Program-made: the position numbers and the translations under genes
Assembly (NCBI RefSeq): GCF_016804325.1
Contig: NZ_CP043627.1
Span: forward strand, 4,203,501 to 4,267,500
DNA: 64,000 nucleotides
Direction of reading: 5' to 3'
Source: Methylobacterium aquaticum
Lineage (GTDB): Bacteria > Pseudomonadota > Alphaproteobacteria > Rhizobiales > Beijerinckiaceae
The notes under the pieces: generated by a model
Databases searched by the model: none
What the model saw: only the letters and a program-made list of their open reading frames with translations
Told to the model about the DNA's origin: nothing
Part shown: piece by piece, positions 7,093 through 15,162 of the stretch
How the letters are laid out: each line of letters opens with the position of its first letter
How positions within the stretch are numbered: the first letter of the stretch is position 1

Positions 7093-9069
7093 TTACGTCC
7101 CCACCCGTCCCCCGCCCCGCTTCGTGATCGCCACCACGGCCGGGCGCGGCGGCAGGGCGGGATCGAAATCCGGCCAGCGGGTCGCCGGGTTCTCGAAGGT
7201 GGCGGGCTGCGCGGTCGGGTCCTCCTCGTCGGCCTCGCCGGGATGCTGCACGGCGACGAAGAAGGTGGTGTCGTCGGGGGTGAAGTAGGGGCCGCACATC
7301 TCGGCCCCCATCGGCACCTGGAAGAAGTGCTTGGCGGTGCCGCGGCGGGCGCCTTCCGTCTCCATCGCCCAGATGCCGTCGGCGCGGCCGGTCTTCGACG
7401 GCGAGTTGCCGTCCGTGGCGACCCAGAGGCGGCCCTCGCCGTCGACGGCGCAATTGTCCGGCATGCCGAACCAGCCGTCCTTCGTCGTCGCCGACGAGAA
7501 GGTGGCGCCGACCGCCGCGACCGACGGGTCGCCGCAGCGCACCAGCACCTCCCAGGCGAAGTCCTTCGCCCCGAAGTCGCCGCCCGCGGGCGACAGCTCG
7601 ACGATGTGGCCGAAGCGGTTGTCCGGCCGCGGATTGACCGCGTCGACCTGGTCGGCCTTGCGGCGGGTGTTGTTGGTCAGCATCACGTAGACCTTGCCGG
7701 TCTTCGGATTGGCCTCGACGTCCTCCGGCCGGTCCATCTTGGTGGCGCCGAGCAGGTCGGCGGCCCGGCGGGTCTCGATCAACACGTCGGCCTGATCGCG
7801 AAACCCGTTCTCCGGCGTCAGCGGACCCTCGCCGAACACGATCGGCAGCCAGGTGCCGCGCCCATCCGCGTCGAAGCGGGCGACCGACAACGTGCCGTGA
7901 TCGAGGATGTCGCGGTTGGCCGCCTTGTCGGTTTTGTTCACGGCGTCCGTCGTGACGAAGCGGTAGACGTAGTCGAAGCGCTCGTCGTCGCCCTGGAACA
8001 CGACGTAGCGGCCGTCCTTGGCCAGGGCTCCGGCGGCGCCCTCGTGCTTGAAGCGGCCCATGGCGGTGCGCTTCACCGGCACGCTGTTGGGATCGAACGG
8101 ATCGATCTCGACCACCCAGCCGAAGCGGTTCGGCTCGTTGGGCTCTTTCCCTAAGTCGAAGCGGTCGTGGAAGCGGGCCCAGCCGTAGAGGTTGCCCGGC
8201 ATGCCGAGGCGCTTGTGGTTCTTCACTTCCGGGGAGCCCTCGGGCAGGCGGCCCTGGAAGTAGTAGTTGATGTTCTCCTCGCAGGTCAGCCACGTGCCCC
8301 AGGGCGTGACGCCGCCGGCGCAGTTGTTGAGCATGCCGAGAACGGTCTTCCCCTCCGGGTCGGCGCCGGTGCGCAGGCGGTCCGAGCCGGCGGCGGGGCC
8401 GGCGATCCGCATCGGGGTCATGGCGGTGATGCGGCGGGCGAAGCGGGAGCCCGGCACCACGCGCCAGCGCCCGTCCTCGCGCTTCACCTCGATCACCGAG
8501 CCGCCATGGGCCGCCATCTCGATGTCGACGAACTCGCGGTTCATGCCGGCGAAGGCCGCCTTGCCGTCCTGCCGGCCGAGGCCGGGGAACATCAGCTCCT
8601 CGTTGGTGTATTCGTGGTTGACGACGAGGAGGCCGTGGCCGGCGGGATCGCCCGTGCCCGGCAGCGGGAAGAACCCGAGGAAGTCGTTGTTGTAGCCGAA
8701 TTGCTGCGCCTGCGCGGCGGCCGACTGCTTGTGCGGGTCGAAGGCCGGCGCGCCGGGCAGGACCGGATCGCCCCAGCGGATCAGCACCTCGGCGTCGTGG
8801 CCGTCCGCCACGTGGTGGCGCTCGTCGGCCCCGGCCGGCAGCTCGCGGAACGGGAAGGTCTCCGGTGTCGCCGCCGCGACCGCCCGGGGCGCCAGGGTCG
8901 CGGAGATCGCCGAGACGGCCAGGCTCGCCGCCAAGCCCCCGCGAAGAATCTCGCGCCGGTCGAAGCGCCGGGCCACGACCTCGCCGAGGGTCGGGTTCGC
9001 GCTCGGGTTCGAGCCGGCATCCTCGGCCGCCTCGGCCTGCTGCGATCGGTTCAGCGACGGCTGTGTCAT
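7093..9069 (-). CDS. PhoX family phosphatase, Tat-exported
   Basis: A 658-residue PhoX-type protein, a calcium/iron-dependent alkaline phosphatase family that acts on phosphomonoesters in the periplasm. After about 30 polar residues the N-terminus carries a Tat signal, RRFDRREILRGG (34-45), then a hydrophobic stretch and PRAVAAA. Family motifs are clear: LLVVNHEYTNEE, NCAGGVTPWGTWLTCEENIN, GWVVEIDPFDP, RMDRPEDVE-like (KMDRPEDVEANP) and GMPDNCAVD. The ATG at 9069 has GAGGGAG about 6 bases upstream; earlier in-frame starts would add 80 arginine-rich residues with no signal character. No Pho box was identified. Confidence 0.92.
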   Translation of the reverse strand: MTQPSLNRSQQAEAAEDAGSNPSANPTLGEVVARRFDRREILRGGLAASLAVSAISATLAPRAVAAATPETFPFRELPAGADERHHVADGHDAEVLIRWGDPVLPGAPAFDPHKQSAAAQAQQFGYNNDFLGFFPLPGTGDPAGHGLLVVNHEYTNEELMFPGLGRQDGKAAFAGMNREFVDIEMAAHGGSVIEVKREDGRWRVVPGSRFARRITAMTPMRIAGPAAGSDRLRTGADPEGKTVLGMLNNCAGGVTPWGTWLTCEENINYYFQGRLPEGSPEVKNHKRLGMPGNLYGWARFHDRFDLGKEPNEPNRFGWVVEIDPFDPNSVPVKRTAMGRFKHEGAAGALAKDGRYVVFQGDDERFDYVYRFVTTDAVNKTDKAANRDILDHGTLSVARFDADGRGTWLPIVFGEGPLTPENGFRDQADVLIETRRAADLLGATKMDRPEDVEANPKTGKVYVMLTNNTRRKADQVDAVNPRPDNRFGHIVELSPAGGDFGAKDFAWEVLVRCGDPSVAAVGATFSSATTKDGWFGMPDNCAVDGEGRLWVATDGNSPSKTGRADGIWAMETEGARRGTAKHFFQVPMGAEMCGPYFTPDDTTFFVAVQHPGEADEEDPTAQPATFENPATRWPDFDPALPPRPAVVAITKRGGGRVGT

Positions 9070-9161
9070 CGGGCTCCCTCGGTGCTCCGTCTCGGATCGA
9101 ACCGGACGCTTATCCTGGGGACCATGGCGCGTGGATGACAGCGTCCGGTGCCAGGCCCCTC

Positions 9162-9485
9162 TCACGGCAGCAGGTGCGCATCCAGCCAGGGCAGCGGGGC
9201 CGGGCGCGGCAGGCGGTCGGCGATCCAGGCGATCACCGCGTCGGGGGTGTCGAAGAGCGGAGCGCGGGTCAGCGCCCGCCCGGGGCCGTAGGTTTCCGCC
9301 ACGCGCCACTTGTGGCGCTGCTCCGGCGCGGCGGCGGTACCGGGCTGCAGGCGGATCAGCAGCGAGACCAGTTGGTCGCCGAGATAGATCAGGCAGCCGT
9401 CCTGATCGCTCCCCGCGCTCCGCAGGCGGATATGGCGCTGGGTCAACCTGCCGCCCGCTCCCGTCTGGATGCCTCGCCCGACCAT
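9162..9485 (-). CDS. Small hypothetical protein
   Basis: A 107-residue protein that I do not recognise. The ATG at 9485 is chosen because GAGAGGGG lies just upstream; the frame stays open for another 84 codons of low-complexity-looking sequence. The product is mixed alpha/beta in character, with no signal peptide or membrane segment. It ends with TPDAVIAWIADRLPRPAPLP, which reads like an amphipathic helix followed by a proline-rich tail. It lies 92 bases upstream of phoX on the same strand and could share its transcript. Confidence 0.6.
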   Translation of the reverse strand: MVGRGIQTGAGGRLTQRHIRLRSAGSDQDGCLIYLGDQLVSLLIRLQPGTAAAPEQRHKWRVAETYGPGRALTRAPLFDTPDAVIAWIADRLPRPAPLPWLDAHLLP

Positions 9486-9951
9486 CGTGCCCCTCTCATC
9501 TTCCTTCAAGAACTGACAAGGCCGGTTAAGAAACATCGAGTCGGATTTCGACAATTCGCGGCATGACGAAAAAACGCCGCGGAATTCGCCATGACCCTGC
9601 GTTGAAGGCAGATGATGCAACCATAAGATAGTTAAACAACCGTAAATAGCGCCGCCTTGATTGATCGTGGCACGCTTGTGCCCGACTCTCAAGTGATGCG
9701 GAGACCGGGATCGATTGCCGGATGCGCTGCTGCCCACCCATCGCGCCTGCCGCGAAGGCGGCGTCGGATGGGCAGGCGGCCCGGCTCAAACCTGCCAAGC
9801 AGATTTGCCGATGCGGTGACCGGTTCGGCGCCAAAAGTCTGCGACACAACAAAAGCTTGAGCGGGCGAAGCGTTGGCTTGCCAACGCAAGTCTGCTTAGA
9901 GAGCCGACCGGGCACCGGAAGACCGGGCCGGCGGGAGGGAGTGCCGACGCC
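9486..9951. other. Intergenic stretch with hairpin and AT-rich segment
   Basis: No credible gene is seen here. Around 9600-9650 the DNA is AT-rich for this genome. TTAA-N7-TAAA at 9632-9646 is one base off a CtrA box, too weak to call. A clean stem-loop, GCGTTGG-CTTG-CCAACGC, lies at 9870-9887 in the presumed leader of the decarboxylase gene. Promoters for the divergent genes at 9485 and 9952 should be here. Confidence 0.5.
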
Positions 9952-11388
9952 ATGGACGACGAGACGTTTCGAGCCTGGGCGCACCGGGCCGCCGACTGGT
10001 CGGTGGATTACCTGGCCGGCGTCGGCGAGCGGCCGGTGCGGGCCCAGGTGGCGCCGGGCGAGATCTTTCGCCAGTTGCCCGAGGCGCCGCCCGCCGCGGG
10101 CGAGGCGATGGAGGCGATCTTCTCCGATCTCGACCGGGTGGTGATGCCGGGCATGACCCATTGGCAGCACCCGCGCTTCTTCGCCTATTTCCCGGCCAAT
10201 GCCAGCCCGCCCTCCCTGGTGGCAGAGTTCGTCACCGCGGCGCTCGCCGCGCAATGCATGCTCTGGCAGACCTCGCCGGCCGCGACCGAACTCGAGACCC
10301 GGGTGATGGACTGGCTGCGCCAGATGATCGGCCTGCCGGACGCCTTCTCGGGCGTGATCCAGGATTCGGCCTCGGGCGCGACCCTGGCGGCGCTGCTGAC
10401 CGCCCGGGAGCGGGCGCTCGGCTTCACCGGCAACGCCAACGGGCTCGCCGGCGGGCCGGTCTTGCGGGTCTACGCCTCCGAGCAGGTCCATTCCTCGGTC
10501 GACAAGGCGGTGCGCATCGCCGGCATCGGCGACGCCAACCTGGTGCGGATCCCCGTCACCGGCCCGCTCTACGGCATGGACCCGGACGCCCTCGACGCGG
10601 CGATCCGGGCCGACCGCGAGGCGGGCCTGGTGCCTGCCGCCATCGTCGCCTGCCTGGGCGGCACCGGCATCGGCGCCTGCGATCCGATCGAGGCGGTCGC
10701 CGCGGTGGCGCGCCGGCACGGGGTGTTCCTCCACGTCGACGCCGCCTGGGCCGGCAGCGCGATGATCTGCCCCGAATTCCGCGACCTGATGCGCGGCGCG
10801 GAGCTGGCCGACAGCCTAGTGTTCAACCCGCACAAGTGGCTGTTCACCCATTTCGACTGCTCGGCTCATTTCGTCCGCGACCCGAAGGCGCTCACCGACA
10901 CGCTGGGCCTTCGCCCCACTTACCTGCGCACGCTGGGCCGCGACGGCGTCGTCGATTACAATGAGTGGTCGATCCCCCTCGGGCGCCGCTTCCGGGCCCT
11001 CAAGCTGTGGTTCGTGATCCGCTCCTACGGCGTCGCGGCGTTGCAGGGCATGATCCGCGACCACGTCGCCTGGGCGCGGGAGCTCGCCGGAATCATCGCG
11101 GCGGACCCGGATTTCGAGCTGACCTCGGCGCCGGTCCTGTCCCTGTTCAGCTTCCGCTACGCGCCGGCCGGTGCGGGCATCGGTGCCGGTGCGGGCGACC
11201 TCGACGCGCTCAATGCCCGCCTCCTGGAGCGCATCAACGACGACGGCCGCACTTACCTGACCCAGACCCGCCACGATGGCCGCTTCGTCATCCGCTTCCA
11301 GGTCGGCCAGACCACGACGACGCGGGCGGACGTGATGATGGCGTGGGACGCGGTGAGGGAGATCGCCGCGGGGTTGCGGGCGGGGTGA
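9952..11388 (+). CDS. PLP-dependent aromatic amino acid decarboxylase family protein
   Basis: A 478-residue group II pyridoxal-phosphate decarboxylase of the AADC/tyrosine decarboxylase type, which converts aromatic amino acids to amines in the cytosol. The N-terminus has the family pattern HPRFFAYFPAN and LWQTSPAATELE. The cofactor region shows HVDAAWAGSA and the Schiff-base lysine in NPHKW (Lys295). The C-terminal domain starts near residue 330 (RRFRALKLWFVIRSYG). The length is normal. No transporter or aminotransferase is adjacent, so the substrate (tyrosine, phenylalanine, tryptophan or another) is not settled by context. Confidence 0.88.
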   Translation: MDDETFRAWAHRAADWSVDYLAGVGERPVRAQVAPGEIFRQLPEAPPAAGEAMEAIFSDLDRVVMPGMTHWQHPRFFAYFPANASPPSLVAEFVTAALAAQCMLWQTSPAATELETRVMDWLRQMIGLPDAFSGVIQDSASGATLAALLTARERALGFTGNANGLAGGPVLRVYASEQVHSSVDKAVRIAGIGDANLVRIPVTGPLYGMDPDALDAAIRADREAGLVPAAIVACLGGTGIGACDPIEAVAAVARRHGVFLHVDAAWAGSAMICPEFRDLMRGAELADSLVFNPHKWLFTHFDCSAHFVRDPKALTDTLGLRPTYLRTLGRDGVVDYNEWSIPLGRRFRALKLWFVIRSYGVAALQGMIRDHVAWARELAGIIAADPDFELTSAPVLSLFSFRYAPAGAGIGAGAGDLDALNARLLERINDDGRTYLTQTRHDGRFVIRFQVGQTTTTRADVMMAWDAVREIAAGLRAG

Positions 11389-11412
11389 GGCGGGCTCGTC
11401 GCATAGTCAGGG

Positions 11413-11453
11413 TGTAAGGCGTCGCTTGACGATGTCTGGCAATGCCTTACATT
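11413..11453 (+). promoter_or_regulatory. higBA promoter with flanking operator half-sites
   Basis: A sigma70-type promoter, TTGACG (11426-11431), 16 bases, TACATT (11448-11453), sits just before higB. It is framed by an 8-base inverted repeat, TGTAAGGC (11413-11420) and GCCTTACA (11444-11451), centred 31 bases apart (about three turns). The right half overlaps the -10 element. This is what an autorepressing antitoxin operator looks like. The predicted transcription start falls within a base or two of the higB ATG at 11460, suggesting a leaderless or nearly leaderless message. Confidence 0.7.
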
Positions 11454-11459
11454 TGCGGC

Positions 11460-11738
11460 ATGATCCGCTCGTTCAGCAACAAGGGGCTTCGGCTGTTCGT
11501 CGAGACGGGCGATCCCAGGAAGCTCAGCATCGAAAACGCAGGGCGCGTTCGTCGCATCCTGGCCCAGCTCGATGCCGCAACGAAACCAGAGGACATGAAC
11601 CTGCCGGGCTATCGCTTCCATCAACTGGGCGGCGATCGAAAAGGAACCTACGCGGTCACTGCCAGCGGAAACTATCGGATCACGTTCCGTTGGGACGCTC
11701 CCGACGTCATCGATGTCGATCTTGAGGATTATCACTGA
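11460..11738 (+). CDS. higB: HigB-type toxin (RelE/ParE superfamily)
   Basis: A 92-residue type II toxin, predicted to be a ribosome-dependent mRNA endonuclease. The sequence follows the HigB family closely: MIRSFSNKGL at the start, RRILAQLDAATKPEDMNLPG in the centre, then GTYAVTASGNYRITFRW and the C-terminal DVDLEDYH. An earlier ATG at 11442 lies upstream of the predicted transcription start inside the operator, so the ATG at 11460 is preferred and also matches the family N-terminus. Its stop overlaps the antitoxin start (TGATG). The toxin frame is intact. Confidence 0.92.
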   Translation: MIRSFSNKGLRLFVETGDPRKLSIENAGRVRRILAQLDAATKPEDMNLPGYRFHQLGGDRKGTYAVTASGNYRITFRWDAPDVIDVDLEDYH

Positions 11739-12045
11739 TGAGCGGCAATTCCCTGCTCTCCGGCCTCGCGCCGACCCACCCCGGCGAAATCCTGCGCGAG
11801 GACATCCTGCCGGCCGTCGGCTTGCCGAAGACCGAGATCGCTCGCCGGCTCGGGATCTCGCGCCAGACGCTCTATGACCTGATCGAGGAGCGCCAGCCGG
11901 TCACGCCCGCCATGGCTTTGCGCCTCGGCCGACTGTTCGGCAATGCCCCGAGTTCTGGGCCAACCTCCAGCGCGACCATGACCTTCGCACCCTCGAAGTG
12001 CGAATGGCGAGTGAACTGGCGGCCATCGAACCGATCGCCGCCTGA
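11738..12045 (+). pseudogene. higA: HigA-type antitoxin, frameshifted after the HTH
   Basis: The antitoxin partner of HigB. Residues 1-69 read APTHPGEILREDILP and a helix-turn-helix (TEIARRLGISRQTLYDLIEE) as expected. After LFGN (about 11944) the expected ending PEFWANLQRDHDLRT continues in the next frame to a TGA at 12043-12045. One base is missing at or beside the C run 11946-11949. Restored, the protein would be 102 residues, normal for HigA. As sequenced, the frame runs on to 12322, giving 194 residues with an unrelated tail. DNA binding might survive. HigA family toxin contact regions vary, so toxin neutralisation is uncertain. A sequencing error is a real possibility. Confidence 0.8.
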
Positions 12046-12537
12046 GCGTCGGAGCGAGGCGCAGGGTGCCGAACGGTGCCGACCTGCTATACGCTTGGGC
12101 GACTGTGACGAGCGGTTCTTGAAAGGGATGGTCGAGAGCGGGCGGCCTCGATCAAGGCCGCGGCGCGGGCCCGGCGCAGCCGTCGCATCGAGACAACCGA
12201 TCATGGCTGACGTCGTCCGGCGGCCCCATCTCCGGTCGGACCGTCTCGGCATCCGGAGTTCGTCGCCGATGACGACGCGGCCACGGCCGATGGCGGTCTC
12301 GACCGGATCGAGGCGGCCCTGATCGTGCTGGCGGGCAATCCGTTCGCCGGGCTTGCCCGGGCCGACCTCGCCCATACGCTGTGCAGCTTCCCCGTCGGCG
12401 ATGATGCGATCTTCCCTCGTCCGATCGCGGGCGTCGTATCCGGCAGACGGCTGTCGAGCCATGATCGCCCGAAGGGCCGCGGGACGGGCGCCGACGTGGC
12501 GCCCGTCCACCCCCTCGCGGGTCTTGCCGCGCCCACC
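12046..12537. other. Gene-free stretch with terminator-like hairpin
   Basis: No supported gene lies here; the open frames on both strands are arginine/proline-rich and lack ribosome sites. A perfect 11-base-pair hairpin, GGACGGGCGCC-GACGT-GGCGCCCGTCC (12482-12508), lies 30 bases past the aldo/keto reductase stop. It probably ends the lar operon transcript on the minus strand, though it has no T run. The rest may be decayed coding DNA left by the toxin-antitoxin insertion. Confidence 0.5.
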
Positions 12538-13653
12538 TCACTCCATCGTCGGCGCCAGCTTCTTCACCCCCGGCACGTCCTCGCCGAGCCAGGCGGCGTT
12601 CTTGGCGGTGCCGTCGAAGGTAGCGCTGGTCTTGAACAGCTCGTACTTGCCCTCCAGCGCGTAGGGGCGGCTGCGGGAGAGCAGCTCCGCCACCTTGGCC
12701 TTGTCCATCGGCGCGAAGGTCTTCACCGCCTCGAAGGCCTGGTCGAGGTCGCGCTGGTTCTGGATGCCGGTGATGACGACCGAAGTCGGCAGGTTGAGCG
12801 AGAAGTGCAGGTACTCGATCGGCTTGATCGGCGCGTCGCTCTTCAGGATCACCCCGTCGCCGAAGGTCTTCATGCCGAGCGCCGCGATGCCGTTCTGCAC
12901 AAGATAAGGCAGCACGAGATGGCCGAAGCTGCGGAAATGCGCATCCATCACGTTGAGCGGCATCTGCACGGAGTCGAAGTGGAAGCCGCGCTCGGCCGCC
13001 ACTTCGAGCATCTGGAGATGGATGCGCGGGTCCTTGTGGCCGGTGAAGCCGATATAGCGCAGCTTGCCGGCCTTCTTCGCCTCCTGGAACGCCTCCATGG
13101 CGCCGCCCTCGGCGAAGACCCGGTCGGGGTCGTCGTAGCGCAGGATCTCGTGGTGCTGGACGAGGTCGATCCGGTCGGTGCGCAGGCGGCGCAGCGACTG
13201 GTCGATCTGCTTCATGGCCTCCTGTTTGGTCCGCCCGTCCATTTTGGACATCAGGAAGACCTTGTTGCGGTAGCCGTCCTGCTCGAGGGCGATGCCCATC
13301 CGCTCCTCGGAGCGGCCCTCGTTGTAGTCCCAGCAATTGTCCATGAAGGTGATGCCGCGGTCGATGCCCTCATGCATCAGCCGGGTCGCCTCCGCGTCGG
13401 TCACCGCGCTCTTGCCGAGATGGAAGCCGCCCATGCCGATGGCGGAGATCTTTTCGCCGGTGCGGCCGAAGGAACGGTAGAGCATCTCGCCCCGGCGCTC
13501 GCCGGGATCGGTGACGAGGGGCAGGTCGGCCGGGTCGGCGGGCCGGGTGCCCGGCAGGGGAGGGGGCGGGGCGTTCACGGCCGCCCCCGCGGAACCGGAG
13601 ACTGCGAGACCGGCCCCGAGGGCCGCGCCTTGCAGGAAGCTGCGACGTTCCAT
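12538..13653 (-). CDS. Aldo/keto reductase with N-terminal Tat-like signal
   Basis: A 371-residue NADPH-type aldo/keto reductase. The N-terminus MERRSFLQGAALGAGLA resembles a Tat signal ending near AGAAVNAP, so the enzyme may be exported or membrane-anchored, which is unusual for a soluble reductase. The catalytic tetrad is present: Asp105, Tyr110 (MDNCWDYN), Lys137 (LMSKMDG) and His168 (LVQHHEI). IGFTGHKDPR and ALGMKTFGDG are further family blocks. It starts 22 bases after larB stops on the same strand, so it is probably the last gene of the lar operon. The substrate is unknown; a 2-oxo or hydroxy acid would fit the neighbours, but that is inference. Confidence 0.88.
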   Translation of the reverse strand: MERRSFLQGAALGAGLAVSGSAGAAVNAPPPPLPGTRPADPADLPLVTDPGERRGEMLYRSFGRTGEKISAIGMGGFHLGKSAVTDAEATRLMHEGIDRGITFMDNCWDYNEGRSEERMGIALEQDGYRNKVFLMSKMDGRTKQEAMKQIDQSLRRLRTDRIDLVQHHEILRYDDPDRVFAEGGAMEAFQEAKKAGKLRYIGFTGHKDPRIHLQMLEVAAERGFHFDSVQMPLNVMDAHFRSFGHLVLPYLVQNGIAALGMKTFGDGVILKSDAPIKPIEYLHFSLNLPTSVVITGIQNQRDLDQAFEAVKTFAPMDKAKVAELLSRSRPYALEGKYELFKTSATFDGTAKNAAWLGEDVPGVKKLAPTME

Positions 13654-13675
13654 GGCGATTCTCCTTGGATCCGAT

Positions 13676-14353
13676 TCATCGGGACGCCTCCGTCAGGCGG
13701 CTCGCCGCGTGGAGCAGGCGCATTGCCGCGCAGGCCGCGCCGTAGCCGTTGTCGATGTTGACGACCGTGATGCCGGGGGCGCAGCTCGCCAGCACCGCAT
13801 CGAGGGCGGCGCGTCCGCCCTCGGCGACGCCGTAGCCGACCGAGGTCGGCACCGCGATCACCGCCCCGGCGACGAGGCCGCCGAGCACGCTGGGCAAGGC
13901 CGCATCCATGCCGGCGGCGCAGATGACGACCGGATGGGCCCGGATCTCCTCGATCCGCCGGGTCAGCCGCCACAATCCGGCGACGCCGACATCGGCGATG
14001 AGCGTGGTGGCATGGCCCTGATAGGCCAGCGTCCGCTCGGCCTCGCGGGCCACCGGCACGTCCGAGGTGCCCGCCGCCACGATGGCGATGCGGGAAGGCC
14101 CCGCGACGGGCTTGGCCTCGCCGAAGACGGCGGTGCGCGAGACCGGGCAGTAATCGAGCCGGTTGCGATAGGTCAGCGCCGCGTGACGGTCCGGATCGAG
14201 GCGGGTGACGAGGAAGCGGGCGCCGCGCTCGTCGGCGGCGGCCAGGATCGCGTCGATCTGGGCCGGCGACTTGCCGGCGGCGAACACCGCCTCCTCCAGG
14301 CCGATCCGCTCCGTCCGGGCGAAGTCGAGGGTGAATTCGTCCTCGATGCTCAT
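13676..14353 (-). CDS. larB: Nickel-pincer cofactor biosynthesis protein LarB
   Basis: LarB carboxylates and hydrolyses nicotinic acid adenine dinucleotide to pyridinium-3,5-dicarboxylate mononucleotide, the first step to the nickel-pincer (NPN) cofactor. The 225 residues show the family's PurE-like domain: IAIVAAGTSDVPVAREA, then VVICAAGMDAALPSVLGGL, VPTSVGYGVAEGG and VVNIDNGYGAACAA. The N-terminal part contains LDYCPVSRTAVFGE. The ATG at 14353 overlaps the larE stop by four bases (ATGA), indicating translational coupling. Confidence 0.93.
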   Translation of the reverse strand: MSIEDEFTLDFARTERIGLEEAVFAAGKSPAQIDAILAAADERGARFLVTRLDPDRHAALTYRNRLDYCPVSRTAVFGEAKPVAGPSRIAIVAAGTSDVPVAREAERTLAYQGHATTLIADVGVAGLWRLTRRIEEIRAHPVVICAAGMDAALPSVLGGLVAGAVIAVPTSVGYGVAEGGRAALDAVLASCAPGITVVNIDNGYGAACAAMRLLHAASRLTEASR

Positions 14354-15162
14354 CGGGCCGGCCCTCCCGTGAGGAAGGCGCTGCCGGTGCGGTAGGGCGC
14401 GAAGGAGACCGGCGCCGCGGCGAGCCACGCCGGGGCGCGGGCGGCGATGCGGCGGCCGAGGTCGCTCCTCGCCGGCTCGGTCAGGCCCGCGAGGCTCTGC
14501 GCATCGAGTTCCACCACGATGCCGGCGGCGCGCACGCGGCAGCGCACGGCGCTTTTCGCCCCCGTCACCGTCAGGTCCTCGCCGACCAGCCGCTCGATGG
14601 CGTGGATGAAGGCCAGGGTCTCGGGCTCGATGCGGATGCCGGTCTCGACCCGGCTCGACAGGCAGGGCGCGGCCGGCAGTTCCGCCACCGCCCCGAGGCC
14701 CAAGTCGCGGGCGAGTGCCCGCACCATCGCCTTGCTGAACCCCGCCTCGACGAAGGGGTGGCGTACCCCGTGCTCCCGGGCGGCGTCGAGGCCCGGACGG
14801 TACTCGCCGAGATCGTCGAGGTTGGCGCCGGATACGATCTGCCGCTCGGTGACCCGCCGGATCGCTCCGTAGAGGTTGGTCTTGCAGAAGAAGCAGCGGT
14901 TGACCGGATTCTCGCGATAGGCCGGGTCGGCGAACTCGCCGGCCTCGATCACCCGCAGGTGCCAACCCTCGCGGGCGGCCTCCGCCCGTACCCGCGCGGT
15001 CGCCTCGCCCGGCACGGCGGGGGAGACGGCGTGAACCATCAGGGGCGGCTCGGGGCTGGTGCGATGGGCGATCGTCGCGAGCGTCAGGCTGTCGACCCCG
15101 CCGCTCACCGCGACGGCGACGGGCCCGAGGCCGGACAGCGCGGAGGCGAGGGCCGCGCTCAT
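14350..15162 (-). CDS. larE: ATP-dependent sacrificial sulfur transferase LarE
   Basis: LarE activates the pyridine dicarboxylate with ATP and donates sulfur to make the dithio ligand of the NPN cofactor. The 270 residues carry a PP-loop SGGVDS at 20-25. NRCFFCKTNLY (88-98) is a conserved block. Cys167 in PCLSSR matches the position of the sulfur-donating cysteine in characterised LarE proteins. It overlaps larC upstream and larB downstream by ATGA junctions, so the three are made together. Confidence 0.93.
   Translation of the reverse strand: MSAALASALSGLGPVAVAVSGGVDSLTLATIAHRTSPEPPLMVHAVSPAVPGEATARVRAEAAREGWHLRVIEAGEFADPAYRENPVNRCFFCKTNLYGAIRRVTERQIVSGANLDDLGEYRPGLDAAREHGVRHPFVEAGFSKAMVRALARDLGLGAVAELPAAPCLSSRVETGIRIEPETLAFIHAIERLVGEDLTVTGAKSAVRCRVRAAGIVVELDAQSLAGLTEPARSDLGRRIAARAPAWLAAAPVSFAPYRTGSAFLTGGPAR

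Noticed and set aside
9632..9646. CtrA-like box TTAA-N7-TAAA
   Set aside because: It has one mismatch in a short AT-rich motif, with no cell-cycle gene next to it.
12046..12537. Several overlapping frames of 65-210 codons after higA
   Set aside because: None has a ribosome site or a family motif, and both strands are open because of GC bias.
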